This document shows, piece by piece, positions 9,763-17,914 of a DNA stretch of 64,000 bases. Numbering within the stretch: the stretch's first letter is position 1; every line of letters begins with the position of its first letter. The position numbers and the translations under genes were made by a program. This DNA comes from Luteibacter sp. (lineage in GTDB: Bacteria; Pseudomonadota; Gammaproteobacteria; Xanthomonadales; Rhodanobacteraceae), in NCBI RefSeq assembly GCF_009912395.1, contig NZ_WNDO01000001.1, positions 186,001-250,000 on the forward strand, given 5' to 3'. Below the pieces are notes generated by a model, which did no database searches, was not told the DNA's origin, and saw only the letters and a list, made by a program, of their open reading frames with translations.

Positions 9763-9858
9763 ATGTCGAAGCATACGGCATTCCCACGTCCACCGCTTGG
9801 ACGCGGCACGCCCCACGACGGTACGCACGCAGTCCGGAGTTCTTCCGGAGGCGGTTGA
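9763..9858 (+). CDS. Possible 31-residue small ORF
   Basis: The ORF starts at ATG 9763 with AGAGG eight bases upstream and ends at TGA 9856-9858. The peptide begins MSKHTAFPRPPLGRGTPHDG and is rich in Pro, Gly and Ser, with no hydrophobic segment or recognisable domain. It is listed because of the ribosome site and isolation in a long gap. Coding status is doubtful and no function can be suggested. Confidence 0.2.
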   Translation: MSKHTAFPRPPLGRGTPHDGTHAVRSSSGGG

Positions 9859-10024
9859 AGCGCTTCGGCGTCCGTCGATCCCACGCCTGTTGCCTTGCCG
9901 TGACACCCGGCGCATTGCCATGTGAGCGGATGGGAACGAACGACGCCGATTCACCGTATTACGAACCGTGAGCCACCCGTCAACGGGAGGCATGGGAAAC
10001 AGCGCCTCACTGTCCGAGCGATGA

Positions 10025-10048
10025 GGAGCATGCCGAGAGGCGTGCTCC
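10025..10048 (+). promoter_or_regulatory. Leader hairpin 1 upstream of the 10112 gene
   Basis: GGAGCATGCC and GGCGTGCTCC pair over ten positions (one G-T) around a GAGA tetraloop. It lies 64 nt before the ATG at 10112 and is immediately followed by a second hairpin. Confidence 0.45.
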
Positions 10049-10052
10049 GGGG

Positions 10053-10082
10053 CGAGGCACGTCGACGACGTGTCGCGCCTCG
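10053..10082 (+). promoter_or_regulatory. Leader hairpin 2 upstream of the 10112 gene
   Basis: CGAGGC (10053-10058) pairs with GCCTCG (10077-10082), and CACGTC/GACGTG form an inner stem with a GAC loop. A GGGAG ribosome site follows at about 10100. Two stacked hairpins this close to a start suggest a structured leader, though a repeat remnant is possible. Confidence 0.45.
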
Positions 10083-10111
10083 GACCGGAGGCAATCATAG
10101 GGAGAACGCAT

Positions 10112-10399
10112 ATGCACACACCGGACGATTCCGCCCGATTGGGCGAAGGCAGCTACACCCTCAATCCCGAGGCCAGCATCGATACCTTGCTTGACGACGC
10201 CGGCGAATGGCTCGCCTATGCGGAAGGCATCAACGAAGTCGTCGCCGAAAGCGTCGCCGATCAGGATCTGCCGAACCGACGTCACCTCATCCGCCTCATA
10301 AGCGCCAGCATCCTGCTGACCCGAATGGGCATGCAGTGCGTCTGCCAGGCCAAAGTCCACCACCTATGGAACGCTCAGGCGGCACTAGGTGGTGGATGA
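10112..10399 (+). CDS. Small hypothetical protein, possibly DUF3077/DUF6124-like
   Basis: 95 residues from the ATG at 10112, chosen because GGGAGAA precedes it. The sequence runs from an acidic N-terminus (TPDDSARLGEGSYTLNPEAS) into an amphipathic helical region with DTLLDDAGEWLAYAEGINEVV and ends LWNAQAALGGG. It has no signal peptide or membrane segment. The length and the helical segment near residues 25-45 recall small Pseudomonas proteins of DUF3077/DUF6124, but this resemblance is weak. It is the first gene of the accessory block and follows two leader hairpins. Confidence 0.65.
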   Translation: MHTPDDSARLGEGSYTLNPEASIDTLLDDAGEWLAYAEGINEVVAESVADQDLPNRRHLIRLISASILLTRMGMQCVCQAKVHHLWNAQAALGGG

Positions 10400-10413
10400 C
10401 AACGATCCCCGTC

Positions 10414-10433
10414 CCGCCAGTCCTATCTGGCGG
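10414..10433 (+). terminator. Possible weak terminator hairpin after the 10112 gene
   Basis: CCGCCAG and CTGGCGG form a perfect seven-base stem around a six-base loop, 15 nt after the stop codon. No T tract follows, so termination efficiency is uncertain. Confidence 0.4.
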
Positions 10434-10551
10434 CACCGCCCCGTTTGCCGCGAACTTGGCCGTCTATATCGATCCATAGCGAAGACGCGACCCATGTACG
10501 AAAGCGCCACTAGATGGTTGATATCCATGAACCCGGTCACATTCCATAACG

Positions 10552-10569
10552 TGTAGGAATTCCCTTACA
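10552..10569 (+). promoter_or_regulatory. Near-palindromic element upstream of the rhs gene
   Basis: TGTAGGAATTCCCTTACA lies about 70 bp before the rhs start. It is an imperfect dyad centred on GAATTC and sits where an operator or promoter element would be expected. No consensus match is claimed. Confidence 0.3.
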
Positions 10570-10638
10570 TACGCCATCCTGAAGTGAGAATACTCTCCCT
10601 TCCGACCATCATCGAATGATACTGCCGCAGGGGGCACT

Positions 10639-13600
10639 ATGAAGTGGGCGCATGCTTGGCTCGTGAGCCTTATCGTTCTGTTTGCTTCGGCCACCTATTC
10701 ACCATCCACCCAGGCGAACACGACCCGATCCGAGGCGCTCGCGGTTTGCCAGGGAACGATCGCATGGCATGAAAAGGGTACCCCTCAATGGAACTGGTTT
10801 CTCACATGCAAGGAGCATCCCGTAGATGACAACCCCTACGCTATTGGGTGCTTTGTGGCCTGGGGACACGCCGATGTACCAGGTCAGCAGGTACCCAATG
10901 AGGATAGCGAATGGGGTGGCGAATGTTACAACATAGATACCGATCCATCGGGTGCAAATGCTGGCGCAGCCGGTGGTTGCGACGGCGGTGAAGGTGGATG
11001 CCCTTCGCCCACGAATGGCGCCCCCATGGATGGCGACCCCGTTAATACGGCGACTGGCAACAAATACATCGAAGAAGAAGACTACACGGCCGATGCATGG
11101 CTGACGTTCCGACGCTTCTACAATAGCGACAGCGCAGCCACTACCACAGCGATGGGACTGCATTGGGGCCATTCGTTTACACGAAAGCTGTCACGCGTCG
11201 ATTACGATACGGGCAACTCCACCTTGACGGCTTTTCGCCCCAATGGCCTGCGCGAATTGTTCCGTCGCCCCAAAGGAGGGACGTGGAACGGCGACCCGAA
11301 CAATGCCGATACGCTCTCGGAAATCGTAGACGCTCAAGGACATACGACGGGATACCTCCTCCGTATTGCCGCGCTTAGGCACGTTGAAACGTATTCGGCG
11401 CAGGGTTTCCTCCTCTCCATCAGCGACAGAACAGGACAGACAGCCACGCTTACGTATAGCGACGCAAGTTCTGATCGCTCCGTCGCGCCAGTGCCGGGCT
11501 TACTGATGTTCGTCACGGCTCCAGGAGGACGCCAACTGTCGTTCGCTTACGATGGAAATGCGCACGTACGCCAGGTTCTACTACCGAATGGACGAGCCCT
11601 GACCTATGCCTACGACTCTTATGGCGACGTCGCGTCGGTGACGTATCCGGACGGCAAGACTCGGCAGTACCTATACAACGAGCCCGCATTCAACGGCGGC
11701 GCAAATCTTCCCGCCGCCGTGACCGGCATCATCGATGAAAACGGTGCGCGGTACGAGAGTACCTCGTATGACTCGGCGTCCAGGGCAGCCGTGGCGGAAG
11801 GCGCAGGAGGAGCCGGCCGTATCGCCATCAAGTACAACGACGATGGTTCCGCCGACGTCACCTACCCGCTCGGACAAATCACTCATCGGACACACACGAC
11901 CGTCCAGGGCCTGCTCCGCCTGGGCTCGCTCGACAAACCATGCGGAAGCTGCGGCCAGCCTTATGCGGCACGCACCTATGACACCAATTCGTATCCTGCG
12001 ACCTATACCGATTTCAGGGGTGCCGTTCGGGCGACAACCTATGACAGCCATGGTTTACTGACGCGGTCCGTGGACGCGCAAAGCTCTGCCGATGAGCGCA
12101 CCACGGACACAGTCTGGAACACGGACCTGCGTGTACCCCTTACGCAAACCATGAAAAACCACGCGGGAGACATGATCCAGAGCGCCTCCTGGAGCTACAA
12201 CGCCCGGGGACAAGTCACCTTCGAATGCACCATCGATCCAGGTCTGACAAGCAGTTACACCTGCGGCAGCCAAGCCAATGCCCCCTCGGGCATACGCCAG
12301 ACCCGATACACGTACTGCGATGCGGTCGACACCACCCAATGCCCGTTGATTGGCCTTCTTCTGTCAACCGATGGTCCTCGCACCGACGAGAACGACATCA
12401 CCCGGATGCGTTACTACCTCACCACCGACGAAAGCGGTTGCGGACAGTCCGGTGGAGCCTGCCATCGTGCTGGGGACCTTTATCAGACCGTCGACGCCGC
12501 TGGCCACACCGCGACTGTCCTGGCCTATGACAAGGCGGGACGGATCGTACGCCAATCGGACGCCAATGGGGTGATCACCGACCTGGCGTACACCCCACGA
12601 GGCTGGCTCACCCGACGAACGGTACACGCCAACGCGGACGGAAGCGCCAGTAACTCGGATGCCGTCACTATCATGGCGTACGACCCGACAGGAACGCTGC
12701 ACAGCGTGACCGACCCGGACAACGTCACGGTGACGTATGGCTATGACGACGCCCACCGCTTGACTGACATCACCGATGGTCAGGGTAACCGCATCCACTA
12801 CACGCTGGATGCGGCAGGAAATCGGACTCGGGAAGAGACCTTCGACACTGCCCATACGCTTCGTCGCTCCGTCACTCGCACGTACAACAACCTTGGTCAG
12901 CTGATCACGACGAAAGATGGACTCGGCCAGACCGTGTTCGACGCTAGCGCCAACGGCAGCTACGACGCCAATGGAAACCTCGTGCAATCCCGAGGCGCTC
13001 TTGGCGCGGTACATCAGGACGTGGTCGATGCCTTGAATCGCGTCGTTACATCGATCGACAACGCCAACGGCGCGGATATTGCGACCCAGAACACGACCAA
13101 TCAATACGTCTTCGATGCGCTGGATCGACTGACCGCCGTAACCGATCCCGACGGCCTCACAACACACTACGGTTTCGACGGGCTGGGCAACTCCTCGTCG
13201 TTACAGAGTCCCGACACGGGCAGCAGCTCTGCAACCTTCGACACCGCAGGCAACACGCTCACCAAGGTCGATGCCAAGGGCATCACCGTCACCAACAGCT
13301 ACGATGCCCTGAACCGCCTGGTGTCGGCCAGCTATGCGGACACCCGCGCCAACGCCGCCTATCACTACGACGAAGCGAATAGCGTCACGGGCTGCGCCAC
13401 CTCCTACCCTCAAGGCCGCTTGACCCGCGTCGTCGAATCGGCGGTGACCACGACCTTCTGCTATGACTTCCAGGGCCAGGTCACGGAGAAACGCCAGACC
13501 CAAGGGACCGTGACGGACACGGTGAGCTATGTCCACACTCGCGCCGGTCGCCTTGCGGCAATCGGCACGCCCAGCGGAGCGGTTACCGAATACAATCGCG

Positions 13601-15066
13601 ATGCGCTCGGACAGATCATCTCCGTTACCGTCACTCCGGCACAAGGAACGGCCACCCCGGTCGTCACCACAGCCACCTACCTGCCCTTCGGGCCTATTGC
13701 CTCCTATACGCTCGGCAATGGACAGACCATCACGCGAACCTATGACGCGAACTACCGCGCCACGGATGTCGTCAGCCCGGCACTGAACCTGCATTTTGCT
13801 CGGGATGCTGCTGGCAATATCGTGGCGCTTGGTGATGCGGCGGGTGCGAATCCTGCCAGTGAGACGTATCGGTACGATGCGCTTTATCGACTGACTTCGG
13901 TCAATGATCCATCCGGCTCTGTCGAAGCTTATACCTATAACAAGACCGGTGACCGTTTGAGCAAGACGGCGCCCGGTTCGGCTACCGGTAACTACCAGTA
14001 TCAGCCTGGAACACATTGGCTAACCGCTATCGGCACAACATCTAGGGTGTACGACGCTAATGGCTCAATGACAGGCAATGCATCGGCTGGAGCCACGTGG
14101 GGATATGGATATGACAGCCGAGGACGCTTGAGTGTGGTACAGCAAGGGGGACAGGCAGTAGCCACCTACATATACGACGCGTTCGGTGAAAGAATATCCA
14201 AGACAATCAACGAAGTTAACACACGATTCGTTTATGGCGACAACAGCGAACTGATAGCCGAATACGGCTCTACTTCCCTCGAATACATTTGGATGGGCAC
14301 GATTCCGGTAGCCGTTCATAGCACGAATCTCGTATCGTACATTCATGCCGACGCTCTCGACTCTCCGAGGGCGATTACCGATGGGAACGCCACGTTGTGG
14401 CGATGGGTGTTTAATAGCAATCCCTTCGGAGAAACATCTCCCGTATCAACATCCGGTTACAAGTTCAACCTACGATTCCCAGGACAATACTTCGATGTAG
14501 AGTCAGGGCTAGCCGACAACCTGAACCGAACTTACGACCCAACTTCCGGCCGGTTCGTCCAGAGCGATCCTTTAGGCTTAAGTGCGGGCAACAGTACATA
14601 TGGCTACGCAAACGTCAACCCACTATCTTTCAGTGATGCTTCCGGACTTCAGGCTGTATGTCTTGCCTGTCACAACGGCGTACTGCCTGGATTCCCGGGG
14701 CCCGTCCCGGTACCGCCAACCATTCGTTCTGCTCCTTCGACCGGTACGGACACTGTTTCTACGTCTACTGACAATGTAAAGGACGTCGCCAAGCCTGATC
14801 AGTGCCCTCCAGACAAACATTGCCCTCCGTGCAAGACCATATATGGAGACATTATTCCCGTAGGAACAATCGGGTTTCGATTCGACAGCGTCCCCCCATC
14901 CAAACCTCATTGGCCTTTTTCTGGATCGCACTATCACATCAAGCAAGCACATCAAAATCCTAACAACTGCCGTTGCTTTTGGGTCGAAATTCAGGTCATC
15001 GATGGCTCGGGAGGTGCTCCACCACCCCCTGGCTTGGTACCGGCTGCAGAGTTCGTCATACCTTGA
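10639..15066 (+). CDS. Sec-exported RHS repeat protein with variable C-terminal tip (polymorphic toxin candidate)
   Basis: 1475 residues starting at MKWAHAWLVSLIVLF, with a signal peptide ending near STQA. A Cys-rich N-terminal region is followed by a DUF6531-like start (GDPVNTATGNKY, about residue 130). Then come many YD repeats (YDxxGR..., YDALNRL) over residues 300-1250. The RHS hyperconserved core ends in DPLGL (1310-1314) and DASGLQ (1333-1338). The last 137 residues are unlike the rest: CPPDKHCPPCKTIYGDI, then a His/Cys-rich motif near SHYHIKQAHQNPNN. RHS proteins enclose and release such tips as toxins; the activity of this tip is not recognised. There is no VgrG or PAAR nearby, and the Sec signal argues against a classic T6SS effector. 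The 3' part is more AT-rich than neighbouring genes. Confidence 0.9.
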   Translation: MKWAHAWLVSLIVLFASATYSPSTQANTTRSEALAVCQGTIAWHEKGTPQWNWFLTCKEHPVDDNPYAIGCFVAWGHADVPGQQVPNEDSEWGGECYNIDTDPSGANAGAAGGCDGGEGGCPSPTNGAPMDGDPVNTATGNKYIEEEDYTADAWLTFRRFYNSDSAATTTAMGLHWGHSFTRKLSRVDYDTGNSTLTAFRPNGLRELFRRPKGGTWNGDPNNADTLSEIVDAQGHTTGYLLRIAALRHVETYSAQGFLLSISDRTGQTATLTYSDASSDRSVAPVPGLLMFVTAPGGRQLSFAYDGNAHVRQVLLPNGRALTYAYDSYGDVASVTYPDGKTRQYLYNEPAFNGGANLPAAVTGIIDENGARYESTSYDSASRAAVAEGAGGAGRIAIKYNDDGSADVTYPLGQITHRTHTTVQGLLRLGSLDKPCGSCGQPYAARTYDTNSYPATYTDFRGAVRATTYDSHGLLTRSVDAQSSADERTTDTVWNTDLRVPLTQTMKNHAGDMIQSASWSYNARGQVTFECTIDPGLTSSYTCGSQANAPSGIRQTRYTYCDAVDTTQCPLIGLLLSTDGPRTDENDITRMRYYLTTDESGCGQSGGACHRAGDLYQTVDAAGHTATVLAYDKAGRIVRQSDANGVITDLAYTPRGWLTRRTVHANADGSASNSDAVTIMAYDPTGTLHSVTDPDNVTVTYGYDDAHRLTDITDGQGNRIHYTLDAAGNRTREETFDTAHTLRRSVTRTYNNLGQLITTKDGLGQTVFDASANGSYDANGNLVQSRGALGAVHQDVVDALNRVVTSIDNANGADIATQNTTNQYVFDALDRLTAVTDPDGLTTHYGFDGLGNSSSLQSPDTGSSSATFDTAGNTLTKVDAKGITVTNSYDALNRLVSASYADTRANAAYHYDEANSVTGCATSYPQGRLTRVVESAVTTTFCYDFQGQVTEKRQTQGTVTDTVSYVHTRAGRLAAIGTPSGAVTEYNRDALGQIISVTVTPAQGTATPVVTTATYLPFGPIASYTLGNGQTITRTYDANYRATDVVSPALNLHFARDAAGNIVALGDAAGANPASETYRYDALYRLTSVNDPSGSVEAYTYNKTGDRLSKTAPGSATGNYQYQPGTHWLTAIGTTSRVYDANGSMTGNASAGATWGYGYDSRGRLSVVQQGGQAVATYIYDAFGERISKTINEVNTRFVYGDNSELIAEYGSTSLEYIWMGTIPVAVHSTNLVSYIHADALDSPRAITDGNATLWRWVFNSNPFGETSPVSTSGYKFNLRFPGQYFDVESGLADNLNRTYDPTSGRFVQSDPLGLSAGNSTYGYANVNPLSFSDASGLQAVCLACHNGVLPGFPGPVPVPPTIRSAPSTGTDTVSTSTDNVKDVAKPDQCPPDKHCPPCKTIYGDIIPVGTIGFRFDSVPPSKPHWPFSGSHYHIKQAHQNPNNCRCFWVEIQVIDGSGGAPPPPGLVPAAEFVIP

Positions 15067-15083
15067 TAACAGAGGAAGTATCG

Positions 15084-15605
15084 ATGCAGTCCTACAAAAG
15101 CGATGAAATTGGCTTATTCGACGTCATAGACGGTGGCGACGGTGATGCGGTGGTCGTGGGAATATCTGATTCAGAAGAGTACGCCTCGTTTTGTAAGTTC
15201 CCAACTGTCCCAAAGCGAGACGCGGGACTGCTTGTCGTGCTCGATGACGGATCACTGAAATGGCGCCCACTTTTAGGCATGCCATTGATTGTCCGAAAAA
15301 AAATACTGAACCCCCAAGGTACCCAACTTGCTGAACGCTACCCTCCAGCGTCATCTATCCCCGCCTATCAAGGGTGCTATGTAAGTGGAGCGCCGATTGA
15401 GCTGATGGATACTGTACGACTTGACGCAAGCACCTTCGGTCAAGTTGTGGCAATCATCGGTAAGGGTCTATTTTCAAAAAATTGCAGCTCAAAAGACTGG
15501 GCTTACCTGAAGTACGGATTTCTCGTTGAATCATCACACGGAGGCCTGGAGTGGATGAAGGATGCTAATAATGACCTCGAGCTGTTATGGCGGGCGCAAG
15601 GTTAA
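15084..15605 (+). CDS. Candidate immunity protein for the RHS tip
   Basis: 173 residues from the ATG at 15084, preceded by AGAGGAAG and only 17 nt after the rhs stop. It has no signal peptide or membrane segment, so it is probably cytoplasmic. It is acidic at the start (DEIGLFDVIDGGDGDAVVV) and mixed alpha/beta by eye. No family is recognised. Position directly behind an RHS tip, small size and AT-richer composition shared with that tip are the usual signs of a cognate immunity gene. This is inference from context. Confidence 0.6.
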   Translation: MQSYKSDEIGLFDVIDGGDGDAVVVGISDSEEYASFCKFPTVPKRDAGLLVVLDDGSLKWRPLLGMPLIVRKKILNPQGTQLAERYPPASSIPAYQGCYVSGAPIELMDTVRLDASTFGQVVAIIGKGLFSKNCSSKDWAYLKYGFLVESSHGGLEWMKDANNDLELLWRAQG

Positions 15606-15652
15606 ATGAGCTCATCTACGACCCGTGTCCTGCGGCATAGTCATCGCCGTCG

Positions 15653-15745
15653 GTTGGGAGCGCGCTTGCGCGCGATGCATGATCGCGAAAACGCAAAACC
15701 CAACTGTCATCGCCAGACCGGATCGCGCGCAAGCGCGCTCCTACA
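15653..15745. repeat. REP-like palindromic element, inverted pair with degenerate left arm
   Basis: The left arm begins GTTGGGAGCGCGCTTGCG (two changes from the family) and the right arm ends GCGCTCCTACA, with about 45 bp between them. It lies between the candidate immunity gene and the dihydroxyacetone kinase gene; nothing else was seen in the 15606-15829 gap. Confidence 0.85.
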
Positions 15746-15829
15746 GAAGGGGGTCTGCATCCTGATCGGCTAGGGGCTAAGCTTCTGTCATCCCTCCACC
15801 GCGCCCCAGGCGCCAAGGTGAATGGCACC

Positions 15830-17512
15830 ATGAAGAAGCTCATCGACGATCCGCGTCATGTGGTCCGCGACATGCTCGAAGGTACGGTCGCACGCTCGCC
15901 GGGACTGGCCTTGCTTGATACCGAGAACGTGGTGGTCAGACGAGGCGCCGATGGCGCCCGCCAGGCCGCCATTATTTCCGGCGGCGGTAGCGGGCATGAG
16001 CCTGCGCATGCCGGGTATGTCGGTGAAGGGTTGTTGACCGCTGCCGTGGCAGGCGATGTCTTCACCTCGCCCAGTGTCGATGCCGTTCTGGCCGCGTTGC
16101 GCAGTGTGGCGGGTTCGGCGGGTGCGGTGCTGGTGGTGAAGAACTATACGGGCGACCGGCTCAACTTCGGACTGGCCGCAGAAATCGCACGCTCCGAGGG
16201 CATTCCTGTGGAGGTGGTGACCGTGGCGGACGATGTCGCGCTGCGGGATACCGTGCCGGCCGATCGTCGTCGCGGTATCGCGGGAACGGTGTTGGTGCAC
16301 AAGGTGGCCGGTGCCGCCGCAGCGGCGGGCAAGCCGCTGGCGGACGTCGCCGCCCTTGCCCGCCGTGCCATCGATGGATTGGGGTCGATGGGTATCGCGC
16401 TGGGGTCGTGTACGGTGCCTGCCGTGGGGCATCCCGGCTTTGAACTGGGCGATGACGAGATCGAGTATGGGCTTGGCATCCATGGCGAGCCTGGGGTGCG
16501 TCGTGGATCGATGACGGATGCGGCGAGTCTCGTGGATACCATGCTGGGAAGCATCGTTGCCGATCTGGGCGTGCGTGACGGGCAGCGTGTCGCACTGCTT
16601 GTGAATGGATTGGGTGCCACGCCGCCGATGGAGCTGGACGTGGTGTTGCATGATGCGCTGCGTTGGTTGTCGGCGCGCGGCATCGTCGTGGTGCGTGCGT
16701 GGAGTGGCAATTTTCTTACGGCATTGGATATGCCGGGTTGTTCGTTGTCTCTGCTGAAGGTCGATGACGAACTGCTTGCCCTGCTCGATGTGCCGGGCGA
16801 CGCGCCGGCATGGCCCGGTGGCGGTCGATTGAACGACACGCCCGTGATGCCGGCACCGAAGCGTGCGGCGGAACGGACGTCATCGGCGCCGCCCTCGCCC
16901 GCTGGTCTGCGCGTCAAGGCCGTCGCCCATGCCGCCGCACATGCCCTGATCGACGCCGAGGACGAGCTGACCGAGCTTGATCGCAAGGCGGGGGATGGCG
17001 ATCTGGGGAGCAGTATGCGGCGCGGGGCCGAAGCCGTGCTGGCGCTTGGCGATCATGCGTGGAGTTCGCCGGAGGTGGCGTTGCGTGCGATGGGGGATGT
17101 GATGCGGCGTGCCATCGGAGGGAGTTCGGGGCCGTTCTACGCCACGGGCTTGACCCGTGCGGCGCGTGAACTGGCCGGCAAGGATGATCCGCGTCCGCAG
17201 GAATGGCATGCGGCGCTGGTTGCGGCGACGGAAGCGATTTCGGAGCTGGGCGGTGCGAAGGCCGGGGACCGCACTATGCTGGATGCGTTGTATCCGGCGG
17301 CGGAGGCATTGTGGCAGGCCTTGGAGGCGGGACGGTCGCTTGACGATGCGTTGACTGCGATGCGGGAGGCCGCAGTAAAAGGTGCTCGGGATACCGCGGG
17401 AATGCGGGCACGTGCGGGGCGAGCCAGCTATCTCGGAGATCGGGCAACGGGGGTGCCGGATGGTGGGGCCGTGGCGGTGACGGTTTGGATGGGGGTGATG
17501 GGTCGTCAGTGA
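15830..17512 (+). CDS. ATP-dependent dihydroxyacetone kinase, DhaK-DhaL fusion
   Basis: 560 residues from the ATG at 15830, with AAGG upstream; a GTG at 15818 is an alternative. The DhaK half (1-330) has GGGSGHEPAHAGYVG and the hemiaminal-forming His218 in GIHGEPG. After a Pro/Ala-rich linker, the DhaL half (about 360-560) has the Mg-ATP aspartates in GDGDLG (388-391) and GGSSGPFYATGL. Fused single-chain kinases use ATP rather than the PEP:PTS relay. They phosphorylate dihydroxyacetone or glyceraldehyde to feed glycolysis. No glycerol dehydrogenase or PTS gene lies nearby. Confidence 0.93.
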   Translation: MKKLIDDPRHVVRDMLEGTVARSPGLALLDTENVVVRRGADGARQAAIISGGGSGHEPAHAGYVGEGLLTAAVAGDVFTSPSVDAVLAALRSVAGSAGAVLVVKNYTGDRLNFGLAAEIARSEGIPVEVVTVADDVALRDTVPADRRRGIAGTVLVHKVAGAAAAAGKPLADVAALARRAIDGLGSMGIALGSCTVPAVGHPGFELGDDEIEYGLGIHGEPGVRRGSMTDAASLVDTMLGSIVADLGVRDGQRVALLVNGLGATPPMELDVVLHDALRWLSARGIVVVRAWSGNFLTALDMPGCSLSLLKVDDELLALLDVPGDAPAWPGGGRLNDTPVMPAPKRAAERTSSAPPSPAGLRVKAVAHAAAHALIDAEDELTELDRKAGDGDLGSSMRRGAEAVLALGDHAWSSPEVALRAMGDVMRRAIGGSSGPFYATGLTRAARELAGKDDPRPQEWHAALVAATEAISELGGAKAGDRTMLDALYPAAEALWQALEAGRSLDDALTAMREAAVKGARDTAGMRARAGRASYLGDRATGVPDGGAVAVTVWMGVMGRQ

Positions 17513-17860
17513 TGGGTGCCGGTGCGGTGTGTCGCGATAACCGGATACTGGGGCGCTGGATTCCTGTGTGCACAGGAATGACGAGCTCATGGGCGTGGTC
17601 GCGATAGCTGGGTACCTGTTTTCGCAGGAACGACAAATCGGCGAATGCGTTGCACGGACACGATCCGATGAAGCGTTATCGCGTTGCGGGTGAACCGATG
17701 CGGTGGGTACCGGCCTGCGCCGGTACGACGGGGGCGTGTCGCACCGGCGCAGGCCGGTGCCCACGGCGAAGCGTCTGGCTATCGCGAGTGGTGTGTCGCA
17801 CCGGCCGGACGACCGTCTGGTCCAGCCATAGCTCTATCTGCGTGCACAGGAATGACGAGC
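17513..17860. other. Repeat-filled gap between the dihydroxyacetone kinase and S9 peptidase genes
   Basis: About 350 bp without a credible gene. It holds short CCTG-CAGG palindromes at 17561-17582 (TTCCTGTGTGCACAGGAATG), 17620-17637 and 17838-17852, plus composite repeat copy B at 17658-17822. Open frames here read through repeats and are not considered genes. Confidence 0.75.
17658..17822 (-). repeat. Composite repeat, copy B (inverted copy of 9278-9410)
   Basis: It matches the reverse complement of 9278-9410 at both ends. In its middle is an additional palindromic insert (around 17708-17760) in which GGCCTGCGCCGGTACGAC is mirrored by GCACCGGCGCAGGCCGG. The repeat therefore looks modular, one module having been inserted into another. 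Confidence 0.8.
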
Positions 17861-17863
17861 ATG

Positions 17864-17895
17864 AAAAACGGCGACCCGTGAGGGTCGCCGTTTTT
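17864..17895. terminator. Bidirectional intrinsic terminator
   Basis: AAAAACGGCGACCC and GGGTCGCCGTTTTT form a perfect 14-base stem around the loop GTGA, with A and T tracts on both sides. It ends the leftward S9 peptidase gene (stop at 17915) and could also stop rightward transcription from the kinase side. Confidence 0.92.
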
Positions 17896-17914
17896 GGTTA
17901 CGCTGGAGCTTGGA

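Larger units (their letters stand above)
9184..10111. other. Repeat-rich intergenic region of about 0.9 kb
   Basis: No convincing protein-coding gene longer than about 40 residues was found. The left half (9190-9560) is a mosaic of short GTCGTTCCTGCG/CGCAGGAAC repeats plus a long composite repeat (9278-9410) whose inverted copy lies near 17.7 kb. The right half has a GC-rich hairpin (9697-9728), one possible 31-codon ORF (9763-9858) and two strong hairpins (10025-10082) just before the next gene. Confidence 0.75.

Noticed and set aside
9184-10111. CRISPR array
   Set aside because: Repeats here are palindromic, unevenly spaced and of different types, with no constant repeat-spacer pattern and no cas genes.
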